Numbered from the stretch's first letter, positions 1 through 8,281 are shown. The stretch: DNA of 64,000 bases from Patulibacter sp040675535 (GCF_040675535.1 NZ_JBFAPC010000004.1:17092-81091); one strand, 5' to 3'. Program-made: numbers and translations. The notes: a model not told the origin generated them from the sequence alone.

Positions 1-251
1 CCGGCTCCCGCGCCACCGGGACCGGGGTACGACGGAAGCGAGTCATTCCGCGACCCGCATCCGCGCGAGCTCCAGCCACCGCCACACGCCGGCCCCCTCG
101 CCGCCGACAGGCGATGACCCTGGACCGGGGCCGTGGACTGCGGCAGACCCGAAGGGCACGGTCCCCGAACCCCGTCATGTGCTCGGAAGAGCGGGCCACG
201 CCCGACGTCGAGGGCCCTGCGCTGCGCTCCGTGGCCGGGCACCACGCCGGC
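1..251. other. left edge of window, no confident gene
   Basis: I see no convincing gene here. On the minus strand an ATG at 46 opens a frame that runs off the window edge (it begins MTRFRRTPVPVAREP) and could be the start of the next gene downstream of truA. Only 15 codons are visible and there is no clear ribosome binding site. A longer arginine-rich frame from 178 looks like a GC-driven shadow. Confidence 0.3.
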
Positions 252-1088
252 TCAGGACTTCCAGCGCGACGGCTTGCCGGTGTCGGGCGTCGGACCCTCC
301 GAATCGCCGGTCGCCCAGGGAGGCCGGCCCCACCCAGGCGGGGCCACGGCGTCGCCGCCCACCGCGTCCGGGTAGCCGATCCCGGCGAGGTGCAGGCCCT
401 GCGGCGGCAGGGTCATCCCGGCCTCCGGCCGCTCCGCCCCCTGCAGCAGGCGAAGGAAGTCGTCGAGGCTCCGGCGACCCCCGGCGACCTCCAGCATCGT
501 GCCGACGAGGATCCGGTTCATGTGGCGCATGAAGGCGTCCCCCTGGATCCACAGCTCGAGCCACTCGCCGCGGCGGACCCACGCCGCCTCGCGGATGCGC
601 CGGCGGAACAGGACGTGCTGGGTCTCCGTCGGCGTGAAGGCCGTGAAGTCGTGCGTCCCGACCACGGCGTCGGCGCAGGCGTGCAGCAGCGCCTCGTCGA
701 GCCGGTACGGCCACCACAGCGCGTGGCGGCCGCCGAACGGCGACGGCCGCCGCCGCGTGAAGAGCCGGAAGCAGTACGTCCGGCTGGTCGCCATCCGCCG
801 GGCGTCGAACGGCACGTCGAGCACGAGCGCCGAGCGCACCGCGACGTCGTCGGGCAGGACGGCGTTCAGCCCGTAGAGGTCCGGGGCCTCGCCCTCGTAG
901 GACGCGACCTGGGCGACCGCATGGACGCCGCGGTCCGTCCGCCCCGCGACCGTCAGGGCCGTGGGCGTCCTCAGGATCGTGCCGAGCGCCCGGGCGAGCT
1001 CCCCGTGTACCGAGCGCTTCGACGGCTGGTCGGCCCAGCCCCACAGGTCGGTCCCGTCGTACTCGATCTCCAGACGTACCGTGCTCAC
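252..1088 (-). CDS. truA: tRNA pseudouridine synthase A
   Basis: This enzyme converts uridines 38-40 in the tRNA anticodon stem to pseudouridine. The 278-residue protein has the family length and the hallmark GRTDRGVHA segment, with the catalytic aspartate at residue 52. It starts at a GTG (position 1088), which gives the usual N-terminus with EYDGTDLWGW. It is the last gene of the alpha-operon segment, 141 bases after rplQ, a common pairing in bacteria. Two hairpins lie in that gap, so expression may be partly uncoupled from the ribosomal genes. Confidence 0.95.
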   Translation of the reverse strand: MSTVRLEIEYDGTDLWGWADQPSKRSVHGELARALGTILRTPTALTVAGRTDRGVHAVAQVASYEGEAPDLYGLNAVLPDDVAVRSALVLDVPFDARRMATSRTYCFRLFTRRRPSPFGGRHALWWPYRLDEALLHACADAVVGTHDFTAFTPTETQHVLFRRRIREAAWVRRGEWLELWIQGDAFMRHMNRILVGTMLEVAGGRRSLDDFLRLLQGAERPEAGMTLPPQGLHLAGIGYPDAVGGDAVAPPGWGRPPWATGDSEGPTPDTGKPSRWKS

Positions 1089-1145
1089 CGGGCGACCATC
1101 CTGCCGGACCGGGCGCGACGGCGCGGTGCGGCCCCGGGAACGACG

Positions 1146-1196
1146 ACGGCCGCCCCGGAGGGCGGCCGTGTCGGGCGGGCGGAGCCGTGCTCCGCC
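1146..1196 (-). terminator. two GC hairpins between rplQ and truA
   Basis: Position 1146-1169 is a perfect 10-bp inverted repeat (ACGGCCGCCC with a 4-base loop). Position 1178-1196 is a perfect 8-bp repeat (GGCGGAGC with a CGT loop). Read on the minus strand, the 1146-1169 hairpin is followed by CGTCGTTCCC, the same tail seen after other hairpins here. It is a likely terminator or attenuator after rplQ. There is no true U-tract. Confidence 0.6.
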
Positions 1197-1229
1197 GTTC
1201 GGTGCGCCGCCGGGGCGACGCGAAGAGCT

Positions 1230-1583
1230 CTAGACGAGCTCGATGAGGACCATCTCGGTCGCGTCGCTCTTCCGCGGCCCGAGCTTCAGGATGCGGGTGT
1301 AGCCGCCCGGACGCTCCGCGTAGCGCGGGGCGATGTCCTCGATGAGCTTGTAGGCCGAGAACTTGTCCTGGCCGAGCTTCTTGAGGACCTGACGACGCGC
1401 GTGCAGGTCGCCGCCCTTCGAGAGCGTGATGAGCTGCTCGATCTCGGGCTTCAGCGCCTTGGCCTTGGCCTCGGTCGTCTTGATCCGCTCGTGCTCGATG
1501 ACCTCCTTGCAGAGGTTGCGGAGCAGGGCCTTGCGGTGCGCGCTGTCGCGGCTGAGCTTGTGGCGGTTCTTCTGGTGGCGCAT
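1230..1583 (-). CDS. rplQ: 50S ribosomal protein L17
   Basis: This is a large-subunit protein near the peptide exit tunnel. The 117-residue product has the standard L17 length, the conserved N-terminus MRHQKNRHKLSRDSAHRKAL and the C-terminal GGYTRILKLGPRKSDATEM segment. It starts at an ATG 41 bases after rpoA, the normal rpoA-rplQ order. Nothing is unusual about the protein. Confidence 0.97.
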   Translation of the reverse strand: MRHQKNRHKLSRDSAHRKALLRNLCKEVIEHERIKTTEAKAKALKPEIEQLITLSKGGDLHARRQVLKKLGQDKFSAYKLIEDIAPRYAERPGGYTRILKLGPRKSDATEMVLIELV

Positions 1584-1624
1584 CGGTTCAGATCTTTCGT
1601 ACGGGCTCGCCGGCGGGGCCGGGA

Positions 1625-2584
1625 CTACTCGTCGCGGAGGCCGTAGCCCCGCGCCGCGAGGGTCTCGACGACCTCGTCGATGGACTTCTTCCCGAAGTTC
1701 GGGATGGCGGCGAGCTCGGCCTCGGTCTTCGAGGTCAGGTCGCCAACGGTCTGGATTCCAGCCCGCTTGAGGCAGTTGTAGGAGCGGACGCCGAGCTCGA
1801 GCTCCTCGATCATCATCTCGTCCGTCGGGTCGCCGTAGCCGTGGTCGCCGACCAGGCCGTCCTCCAGCTCGCCGCCGACCGAGGCGCGGAGCTCCTCGAC
1901 GCGATCCGGGTCCGTGAAGACCGCGAGCTGCTGGATGAGGATCTCGGAGGCCTCGCGCAGGGCCTCGCCCGGCTCGAGCGAGCCGTCGGTCTCGATGTCC
2001 AGCGTGAGCTGGTCGAAGTCGGTGCGCTGGCCGACGCGGGCCGGCTCGACGCGGTAGGCGACGCGCCGGATCGGCGAGAAGATCGAGTCGATCGGGATGA
2101 CGCCGATCGGCTGGTCCGCCGTCTTGTTCTCGTCGGCGGAGCGGTACCCGCGGCCCTGGCCGATGGTCAGGTAGACCTCGAGCTTGGTGCCGGCCTCGAG
2201 GGTCGCGATGTGCGCCTCGGGGTTCAGGATCTCGACGCCCGCGGGCAGGTCGATGTCCTTGGCGGTGATCTCGCCGGGGCCCTCGGCCACGAGCGGGGCC
2301 TCGACCTCGGTCGCGTCGGAGTGCATCCGGCAGACGAGCGTCTTGAGGTTCAGGACGATGTCCGTGACGTCCTCGGCGACGCCCTCGAGCGTCGTGAACT
2401 CGTGCGCGACGCCCTCGATGCGGACGTTCGTGACGGCCGCGCCGGAGAGGAAGCTCAGCAGCACGCGACGGAGCGAGTTGCCGAACGTGTAGCCGAAGCC
2501 GCGCTCGAGGGGCTCGATGGTGAACGTGCCGCGGTTGTCCTCGACGGACTCGCGGGTGATTCGAGGGGTCTGGTAGTCGAGCAT
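1625..2584 (-). CDS. rpoA: RNA polymerase alpha subunit
   Basis: Alpha forms the dimeric scaffold for polymerase assembly. The N-terminal assembly domain covers about residues 1-230. The C-terminal domain (about 250-319) keeps VRSYNCLKRAGI, with the arginine and asparagine used to contact UP-element DNA and activators. I place the start at the ATG at 2584 rather than the TTG one codon upstream, because AAGGA lies five bases before it; this gives 319 residues. A 237-base gap separates it from rpsK, and rpsD, which usually sits there, is absent. Confidence 0.97.
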   Translation of the reverse strand: MLDYQTPRITRESVEDNRGTFTIEPLERGFGYTFGNSLRRVLLSFLSGAAVTNVRIEGVAHEFTTLEGVAEDVTDIVLNLKTLVCRMHSDATEVEAPLVAEGPGEITAKDIDLPAGVEILNPEAHIATLEAGTKLEVYLTIGQGRGYRSADENKTADQPIGVIPIDSIFSPIRRVAYRVEPARVGQRTDFDQLTLDIETDGSLEPGEALREASEILIQQLAVFTDPDRVEELRASVGGELEDGLVGDHGYGDPTDEMMIEELELGVRSYNCLKRAGIQTVGDLTSKTEAELAAIPNFGKKSIDEVVETLAARGYGLRDE

Positions 2585-2705
2585 CAAGGTCCTTGCTTCG
2601 TCGGAAGACGCGCGGGCGGGGGGCGGGTCCGATCGCGGTGCAGCGCGCTGTTGGGGCGTCGACTCCCCCGTGTCGCGCGCTGCTGGGTGCTGCTGGTCCT
2701 GCGCC

Positions 2706-2735
2706 GGGGAGCGGAGCGGAAGGCTCCGCGTCCCC
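2706..2735 (-). promoter_or_regulatory. hairpin in the rpsK-rpoA gap
   Basis: GGGGA plus GCGGAGC pairs with GCTCCGC plus TCCCC around a GGAAG loop, with one bulged G. It lies in the 237-base space (2585-2821) where rpsD is normally found. It could be an attenuator, an RNA-processing site or an S4-type regulatory site. No open frame in the gap resembles S4. Confidence 0.4.
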
Positions 2736-2821
2736 GTCAGCGGCGACGAGGGCGTCGCACGCGGTGCCGTCCGATGACCGGACCCCGGAGGAGGTCGGTC
2801 GGCGGGCGGCGGGAGCTGCTG

Positions 2822-3217
2822 CTAGACGCGGCGCCGCTTCTTGGGGCGGCAGCCGTTGTGGGCCTGGGGCGTCACGTCGCGGACGGTCGTGATCTCCAGA
2901 CCTGCGGCCTGCAGGGAGCGGATCGCGGTGTCGCGACCGGAGCCGGGGCCCTTCACGAAGACCTCGACCTTCTCCAGGCCCTGCTCGATGCCCTTGCGGG
3001 CAGCCGAGTCAGCGGTGACCTGGGCGGCGAACGGCGTCGACTTGCGCGAGCCCTTGAACCCGGCGCCGCCGGCGGACTCCCACGCGATGACGTTCCCCTC
3101 CTTGTCGGTCAGGGAGACGATCGTGTTGTTGAAGCTCGTCTTGATGTGAGCCTGGCCGACCGGGATGTTCTTCTTGGGCTTGCGGCGGCCGCGCGCGGGG
3201 CGCTTGGGTGCGGGCAT
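2822..3217 (-). CDS. rpsK: 30S ribosomal protein S11
   Basis: This platform protein helps form the mRNA exit region of the small subunit. The 131 residues include the conserved GGAGFKGSRKSTPFAAQ block and the C-terminal HNGCRPKKRRRV. The lysine-rich N-terminus (about 20 residues) is typical. It starts at an ATG 20 bases after rpsM. Confidence 0.97.
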   Translation of the reverse strand: MPAPKRPARGRRKPKKNIPVGQAHIKTSFNNTIVSLTDKEGNVIAWESAGGAGFKGSRKSTPFAAQVTADSAARKGIEQGLEKVEVFVKGPGSGRDTAIRSLQAAGLEITTVRDVTPQAHNGCRPKKRRRV

Positions 3218-3237
3218 GAGTCTCTAAACGTCCCTTG

Positions 3238-3621
3238 TTACTTCTTGCCGGGCTTCTTCTTGCCGGCCGTCGGCATGCGCTTGGGGCCCTTGCGGGTCCG
3301 CGCGTTGGTCTTCGTCTTCTGTCCGCGGACGGGCAGGTTGCGGCGGTGACGGAGGCCGCGGTAGCAGCCGATCTCCATCAGGCGCTTGACGGACTGGTTC
3401 CGCTCACGACGGAGATCGCCTTCGACGACGACCTCGTTGTCGATGTGCTCGCGGAGCTTCGAGACCTGGTCCTCGGTCAGATCACGGACCTTGGTGTCGC
3501 GATCGATGCCCGTGGCGGACAGGATGTCGTTGGCGCCCGAACGGCCGATGCCGTAGATGTAGGTGAGGCCAATCTCGATCCGCTTGTTCAGCGGGATGTT
3601 GATGCCGGAGATGCGTGCCAT
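3238..3621 (-). CDS. rpsM: 30S ribosomal protein S13
   Basis: S13 sits in the head of the 30S subunit and contacts the P-site tRNA and L5. I start it at the ATG at 3621, giving MARISGINIPLNKRIEIGL and 127 residues. An in-frame extension up to 3708 exists but is not like S13. The helix-two-turn-helix region and basic C-terminal tail (TNARTRKGPKRMPTAGKKKP) are present. Only two bases separate it from rpmJ. Confidence 0.96.
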   Translation of the reverse strand: MARISGINIPLNKRIEIGLTYIYGIGRSGANDILSATGIDRDTKVRDLTEDQVSKLREHIDNEVVVEGDLRRERNQSVKRLMEIGCYRGLRHRRNLPVRGQKTKTNARTRKGPKRMPTAGKKKPGKK

Positions 3622-3623
3622 GA

Positions 3624-3737
3624 CTAGCCCTGCCGCTGCTTGTGGCGGGGGTTGGAACAAATCACGAGGACAGCGCCGTTGCGGCGGATGACCTTGCACT
3701 TCTCGCACATCGGCTTGACCGACGGTCGTACCTTCAT
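3624..3737 (-). CDS. rpmJ: 50S ribosomal protein L36
   Basis: A 37-residue zinc-ribbon protein beginning MKVRPSVKPMCEKCKVIRRN. Cysteines at 11, 14 and 27 and a histidine near 32 form the C-X2-C...C...H site, so this is the zinc-binding paralog. I chose the ATG at 3737 because it matches the family start; an upstream in-frame start would add 23 unrelated residues. Normally infA precedes rpmJ, but here it does not. Confidence 0.95.
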   Translation of the reverse strand: MKVRPSVKPMCEKCKVIRRNGAVLVICSNPRHKQRQG

Positions 3738-4039
3738 GGTCCTCTTTCTCGGCTCGCTATTCAGTGGCCTGGCTCTGATGGTCGCAAGACCCTCGCTACC
3801 AGCCACTGAGGCATGTGACGCCAGGGAGGCGTGACACGCGCAGACTCGGCACGCTACCAGACATCACCCCGGGCACGTCGAACGGCACCCGAGCGGATCG
3901 CTGACAGTAGCAGTCCTCCGGGGGAAAGGCCTCTCCCCCTCCCCTCCCCTACCGTACTGCGGCGCGTCCGGCCGCGCGGTCCGCGTGGCCGGCGGGTCCC
4001 GCCCCGTGGCCGGGGTCCGGGCCGGCGGCGGGGACGCGG
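3738..4039 (-). other. map-rpmJ intergenic region, infA absent
   Basis: This 302-base space has no supportable gene. In many bacteria translation initiation factor IF-1 (infA, about 72 codons) is encoded here, but no frame on the minus strand resembles it. The region does contain a candidate extended -10 promoter at 3904-3909. Confidence 0.6.
3904..3909 (-). promoter_or_regulatory. candidate -10 promoter for rpmJ-rpsM-rpsK-rpoA-rplQ
   Basis: Read on the minus strand the site is ACTGCTACTGT: a TG extended -10 followed by TACTGT. It resembles the elements before rpsL and fusA. The predicted start is about 160 bases upstream of rpmJ. No clear -35 box is visible, so this is a pattern match only. 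Confidence 0.45.
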
Positions 4040-4813
4040 TCAGGGCCAGCGCCCGGACCCGCCCCACGGCGTCAGGACGCGGGGACCGTGCTCCGTGATG
4101 GCCACGGTGACCTCCGCGTGCGTCGCGCGGGCCCCGTCCACCGTGAACACCGACCACCCGTCGGGCGACAGGCGGATCGCCGGGCGGCCGAGGGTGAGCA
4201 TCGGCTCCACGGCGATCACCAGGCCCGGGCGCAGGTGGATGCCCTGCCCGGGCCGCCCGACGTTGGGGACCTGCGGCTCTTCGTGCAGCCGACGGCCGAC
4301 GCCGTGGCCGATCAGCGACGGGAAGACCCCCACGCCCTCCCGAGCCGCGCGTCCCTGGACCGCGGCCCCGACGTCGCCCACCATGTTGCCGGGCCGGCAG
4401 GCCGCGACCGCGTCGGCCAAGGCCGACTCGCCGACCGCCACGAGGTGGAGATCCTCCTCTGCGGCCTCCCCCACGACGAACGTGCGGGCGGCGTCGGTCA
4501 CCCAGCCGTCGAGCGTGACTCCGACGTCCAGCGACACCACGTCCCCGTCGGCCAGCGGCCGCGGACCCGGGATGCCGTGCACGACGAGGTCGTTCGGCGA
4601 CGCGCAGATCGAGCCGGGGAAGCCTCGGTACCCGAGGAACGACGGGACGCCGCCGCCCGCCCGGATGCGCTCGCGGGCGAACGCGTCGAGATCGTTCGTG
4701 GTGACCCCCACCGCCACGACGTCGGCGAGCGCGTCGAGCACGCCCGCCAGCACGGCGCCGGAGGCCGCCATGGCGTCGACCTCGGCGGGGTCCTTCAGGC
4801 GGGGGGTCCCCAT
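4040..4813 (-). CDS. map: type I methionine aminopeptidase
   Basis: It removes the initiator methionine from nascent proteins. All five metal ligands of the pita-bread fold are visible: Asp96 and Asp107 (in SLDVGVTLDGWVTD), His170 (IGHGVG), Glu203 (AVEPM) and Glu234 (HAEVTV). His79 is the substrate-contact histidine. The 257-residue length fits the short actinobacterial type without an N-terminal zinc finger. It follows adk by 31 bases, the conserved secY-adk-map order. Confidence 0.96.
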   Translation of the reverse strand: MGTPRLKDPAEVDAMAASGAVLAGVLDALADVVAVGVTTNDLDAFARERIRAGGGVPSFLGYRGFPGSICASPNDLVVHGIPGPRPLADGDVVSLDVGVTLDGWVTDAARTFVVGEAAEEDLHLVAVGESALADAVAACRPGNMVGDVGAAVQGRAAREGVGVFPSLIGHGVGRRLHEEPQVPNVGRPGQGIHLRPGLVIAVEPMLTLGRPAIRLSPDGWSVFTVDGARATHAEVTVAITEHGPRVLTPWGGSGRWP

Positions 4814-4844
4814 GGCCGCAGGGACCCCGCCGCGAGGCGGGTGC

Positions 4845-5516
4845 CTAGATCGCGTCCTCGAGCCGGAGCGTGGAGATCGTCTTGCGCAGGTGCGCCTCGA
4901 CCTCGGCCGCCGGCGCGGAGCCGTCGAAGCGGTGGAGCAGGCCCTGGGCCTCGTAGAACGCGACCAGCGGCTCGGTCTGCTCGTGGTAGACGGCGAGGCG
5001 CTTGCGGATGGTGTCCGGCTTGTCGTCGTCGCGCTGGATCAGGTCCGAGCCGTCGTCGTCGTCCTTGCCCTCCACCTTGGGCGGGTCGTGCTCGAGGTGG
5101 TAGATCCGGCCCGAGGCGGACACGCGGCGGCCGGAGAGCCGGCGGACGATGTCCTCGTCGGGCACGTCGATCAGCAGCACGCCGCTGATGTCGCGGCCGA
5201 GCTCGCCGAGCGCCTCGCCCAGGGCCTCGCCCTGGGCGACGTTGCGGGGGAAGCCGTCGAGGACGAAGCCCTCGCGGGCCTCCTCCGAGCGCACGCGCTC
5301 GAGGATCAGGCCGATGACGAGCTCGTCGGGCACCAGGTCGCCGGCGTCCATGAACGCCTTCGCCTGCTTGCCGAGGTCCGAGCCCTCCTTGACGGCGGCG
5401 CGCAGGATGTTGCCGGTGACGATGTACTCGAGCGTCTCCTTCGACGTCAGACGCTCGCCCTGCGTGCCCTTGCCGGCGCCCGGGGGGCCCAGGAGGATCA
5501 GGTTCAGCTCAGCCAT
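4845..5516 (-). CDS. adk: adenylate kinase
   Basis: It catalyses ATP + AMP to 2 ADP. The P-loop GPPGAGKGT spans residues 10-18, and the LID starts near GRRVSASGRIYH. The LID has no zinc cysteines and carries an aspartate-rich stretch (GKDDDDGSD...RDDD). At 223 residues it is a long-LID form. Its place between secY and map supports the call. Confidence 0.97.
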   Translation of the reverse strand: MAELNLILLGPPGAGKGTQGERLTSKETLEYIVTGNILRAAVKEGSDLGKQAKAFMDAGDLVPDELVIGLILERVRSEEAREGFVLDGFPRNVAQGEALGEALGELGRDISGVLLIDVPDEDIVRRLSGRRVSASGRIYHLEHDPPKVEGKDDDDGSDLIQRDDDKPDTIRKRLAVYHEQTEPLVAFYEAQGLLHRFDGSAPAAEVEAHLRKTISTLRLEDAI

Positions 5517-5561
5517 CGGTTCGTCCTTCGTGGAGGTCGGTCGGGCGGGGGTGCGCGGGCA

Positions 5562-6845
5562 TCACTTGAGGAAGCCCTCGTAGTTGCGCATCATCAGCTG
5601 GGCCTCGAGCTGCTTCACCGTGTCGAGCGCGACGCCCACGACGATCAGGATCGACGTGCCGCCGAACGCGAAGCCCTGGGTCGCGGACCCGAACGCCTTG
5701 CTGAAGAGGATCGTCGGGATCGCCGCCACGAGCGCGAGGTAGATGGCGCCCGGGAACGTCAGGCGGGCCAGCACGCGGTCCAGGAACTCGGCCGTGGGCC
5801 GGCCCGGGCGCACGCCCGGGATGAAGCCGCCGTACTTCTTCAGGTTGTCGGCCTGCTCCACCGGGTTGAACGTGACCGCGGTGTAGAAGTACGTGAACAG
5901 GAGGATGAAGACGGACTCCGCCGCGATGTAGCCCCAGGTGCCGGGCAGCAGCGCGTTCTGGATCGCGTTGTCCTGCGACCCGGAGATGACCTGGGCGATC
6001 GTCGGCGGGATCGAGAGGATCGAGGCCGCGAAGATGACCGGGATCACGTTGGCCATGTTGACCTTCAGCGGCAGGTAGGTCTGCCCGCCGCCGCTCATGC
6101 GACGGCCGATGACCCGCTTGGCGTACTGGATCGGGATCCGCCGCTGGCCCTCCTGCACGAAGACGACGGCCGAGATGACGGCGAGGATGATCACCGGCAG
6201 CAGGACCTTGAAGACCGGGTCGCCGCTGTTCCACCAGGCACTGATCCCGCCCGGGAGACCGGACACGATCGACGCGAAGATCATCAGCGACATGCCGTTG
6301 CCGACGCCGCGCTGCGTGATCAGCTCACCGAGCCACATGACGATCATGGCTCCGCCGGTCAGCGAGGCCGCGATCAGCACGAGCTTGGCGATGTTGAAGT
6401 TCTCGATGAGGTCCGGGCCGCCCGTCTCGATGCTGCGGAACAGCGTGACGTACGCGAAGGACTGGCCGAGGGCCAGGAAGACCGTCAGGTAGCGCGTGTA
6501 CTGGGTGATGCGCTGCTGGCCGATCTCGCCTTCCTGCTTGAGCTTCTCGAGCGCCGGGACGACGACCTGCAGGAGCTGCAGGACGATCGACGCCGTGATG
6601 AACGGCATGATGCCGAGCGCGAAGATCGCGATCTGGCTCAGGGCGCCGCCGGAGAAGACGTTCAGCAGCTGGAGGGCGCCGGCCTGGAACTGCTCGGCGT
6701 TCTGCAGCTCCTCGACGCCCGCCCGGGACACGCCTGGGACCGGGATCTGCGCGCCGATGCGGTACAGCGCGAGAAGGAACAGCGTGATGCCGAGCTTCTT
6801 GCGGATCTCCGGAACGGTGAGCGCGCCGGTAAGGATGCGGATCAT
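5562..6845 (-). CDS. secY: preprotein translocase subunit SecY
   Basis: This is the channel subunit of the Sec translocon, with about ten membrane helices in 427 residues. Family marks include the N-terminal EIRKKLGITLFLLALYRIG, the plug-region GALSQIAIFALGIMPFITA, and the C-terminal QLMMRNYEGFLK. The partner SecE is encoded at 41 kb; SecG is not in this window. It is preceded by two strong hairpins after rplO, so it may have altered stoichiometry relative to the ribosomal genes. Confidence 0.97.
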   Translation of the reverse strand: MIRILTGALTVPEIRKKLGITLFLLALYRIGAQIPVPGVSRAGVEELQNAEQFQAGALQLLNVFSGGALSQIAIFALGIMPFITASIVLQLLQVVVPALEKLKQEGEIGQQRITQYTRYLTVFLALGQSFAYVTLFRSIETGGPDLIENFNIAKLVLIAASLTGGAMIVMWLGELITQRGVGNGMSLMIFASIVSGLPGGISAWWNSGDPVFKVLLPVIILAVISAVVFVQEGQRRIPIQYAKRVIGRRMSGGGQTYLPLKVNMANVIPVIFAASILSIPPTIAQVISGSQDNAIQNALLPGTWGYIAAESVFILLFTYFYTAVTFNPVEQADNLKKYGGFIPGVRPGRPTAEFLDRVLARLTFPGAIYLALVAAIPTILFSKAFGSATQGFAFGGTSILIVVGVALDTVKQLEAQLMMRNYEGFLK

Positions 6846-6901
6846 CGGGCTCGCAGTGGGAAGTGGGGCGGGGCGGAGAGCGACACGCGGTGGAACGGAC
6901 G

Positions 6902-7005
6902 GCGCGGGCCAGAGGGCCCGCGCGGGGTGCTGCTGATCCTACGGGGCCGCGGCGCGAAACGCCTCGGCCCCGGGTTGCGGGGGGTCGCCACGACGGCGAC
7001 CCCCC
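6902..7005 (-). terminator. two strong hairpins between rplO and secY
   Basis: Position 6979-7005 is an 11-bp perfect inverted repeat (GGGGGTCGCC core, loop ACGAC). Position 6902-6923 is a 9-bp repeat (GCGCGGGCC, loop AGAG). On the minus strand the second hairpin is followed by CGTCCGTTCC, close to the TCGTTCC tail seen elsewhere. They may attenuate transcription between the spc genes and secY-adk-map. Confidence 0.5.
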
Positions 7006-7018
7006 TGACCGGTGCGAC

Positions 7019-7516
7019 TCAGGCGTCGACGACGACCGCGGTACCACCCGCGGCCTCGATCGCCGCACGGGCGCTCTTGCTGAAGCCGTGCGCGTGGATC
7101 GTCAGCGCGACCGAGATCTCGCCACGGGCGAGGATCTTGACCGGGACGTCCTTGCGCTGGCCGAGGCCCTTGGCCTTCAGGGCCTCGAGCGTGACCTCGT
7201 CGCCCGCGGCGAAGCGGTCGGCGATGTCGTCCAGGTTCACCGGCTGCGTCTCCGTGCGGAAGCGCTCGAACGGCATGGACGTCTTCTTGTTCGGACCGCG
7301 CAGCTTGCGCAGCCGCGACTGGATCGGCGTCTGGCCGCCCTCGAACCGCGTGCGGTCCTTGGAGCCGGAACGCGAACCGGCGCCCTTGTGGCCACGGCCG
7401 GACGTCTTGCCCATGCCGCTGCCGTGGCCGCGGCCGACGCGCTTGCGCGCCTTCCGGCTGCCCGGCGCGGGCTGCAGGTTGTGCAGCCCGACGATCTCGG
7501 TGCTCTCGGGGCTCAT
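7019..7516 (-). CDS. rplO: 50S ribosomal protein L15
   Basis: The 165-residue protein has the glycine- and arginine-rich N-terminus RVGRGHGSGMGKTSGRGHKG (residues about 27-46) that threads into 23S rRNA. The globular C-terminal half ends GGTAVVVDA. The ATG start overlaps the rpmD stop as ATGA, indicating translational coupling. Confidence 0.96.
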   Translation of the reverse strand: MSPESTEIVGLHNLQPAPGSRKARKRVGRGHGSGMGKTSGRGHKGAGSRSGSKDRTRFEGGQTPIQSRLRKLRGPNKKTSMPFERFRTETQPVNLDDIADRFAAGDEVTLEALKAKGLGQRKDVPVKILARGEISVALTIHAHGFSKSARAAIEAAGGTAVVVDA

Positions 7517-7698
7517 GCCGACTCCTCCTCGATGCGGACGAGGTGCCGGACCGCGTGCAGCGCGCCGCGCGCCTGCGGAGTGTCCTGCACCTCGACGGTG
7601 TGCCCGATGCGGCGCAGACCCAGGGTCCGCAGCGTGTCGCGCTGCGCCTGGTTGCTGCCGATCTTGGACTTGAACTGCGTGGCCTTGATGGTGCTCAC
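7513..7698 (-). CDS. rpmD: 50S ribosomal protein L30
   Basis: A 61-residue protein with the short bacterial L30 form: TQFKSKIGSNQAQRDTLRTL followed by GLRRIGHTVEVQDTP. It starts at a GTG (7698) that overlaps the rpsE stop as GTGA, and its own stop overlaps rplO. Size, sequence and position between rpsE and rplO all agree. Confidence 0.95.
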   Translation of the reverse strand: MSTIKATQFKSKIGSNQAQRDTLRTLGLRRIGHTVEVQDTPQARGALHAVRHLVRIEEESA

Positions 7699-8267
7699 GC
7701 GGTCACCTCCTCTGCGGGGGCGTCCTCGGTGACCTCGACCTCGACCGGACGGTCGGCCAGGCCGAGCACGTCCTTGATCTGCAGGCCGCGGAGCTCCGCG
7801 ACCTCGCGCGGGGTGCGCAGCTGCTGCAGACCCTCGACCGTCGCCTTCACGAGGTTGATGGGGTTCTGCGAGCCGAGGCTCTTTGTCAGGACGTCCTGGA
7901 GGCCGGCGAGCTCGACCACGGCGCGGACGCCGCCGCCGGCGATGACGCCGGTACCCGGCGAGGCCGGCTTCAGGAGCACCTGGCCGGAGCCGAAGCGCCC
8001 GATCACGGGGTGCGTGATCGTGGTGTTGTGCTTGGGAACGCGGAAGAGGTCCTTCTTCGCGCGCTCCACGGCCTTCTGGATGGCCAGCGGGACCTCGTTG
8101 GCCTTGCCGTAGCCGATGCCGACGACGGAGTTCTCGTCGCCGACGACGACCAGGGCGGTGAAGGAGAAGCGGCGGCCACCCTTCACCACCTTGGCGACGC
8201 GGTTGATTTCCACGACCCGCTCCTGGAGATCCAGGCCGACGGGGCTGACAGTGCGATCGATCGTCAT
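7695..8267 (-). CDS. rpsE: 30S ribosomal protein S5
   Basis: S5 contributes to decoding fidelity and mRNA unwinding at the entry tunnel. The dsRNA-binding-like N-domain has VVKGGRRFSFTALVVVGD and the C-domain has KPASPGTGVIAGGGVRAVVE. After the conserved LQIKDVLGL the protein continues with an acidic tail of about 20 residues ending EDAPAEEVTA. It starts at an ATG 14 bases after rplR. Confidence 0.97.
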   Translation of the reverse strand: MTIDRTVSPVGLDLQERVVEINRVAKVVKGGRRFSFTALVVVGDENSVVGIGYGKANEVPLAIQKAVERAKKDLFRVPKHNTTITHPVIGRFGSGQVLLKPASPGTGVIAGGGVRAVVELAGLQDVLTKSLGSQNPINLVKATVEGLQQLRTPREVAELRGLQIKDVLGLADRPVEVEVTEDAPAEEVTA

Positions 8268-8281
8268 GGGTTCAGTGGCTC

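Noticed and set aside
3864..4157. 97-codon minus-strand frame as a possible infA
   Set aside because: It overlaps the end of map and lacks the OB-fold IF-1 sequence; composition is Arg/Gly/Pro noise.
3831..7673. Open plus-strand frame of about 1280 codons across map, adk, secY and rplO
   Set aside because: It crosses four real genes and their spacers and has low-complexity composition typical of antisense frames.
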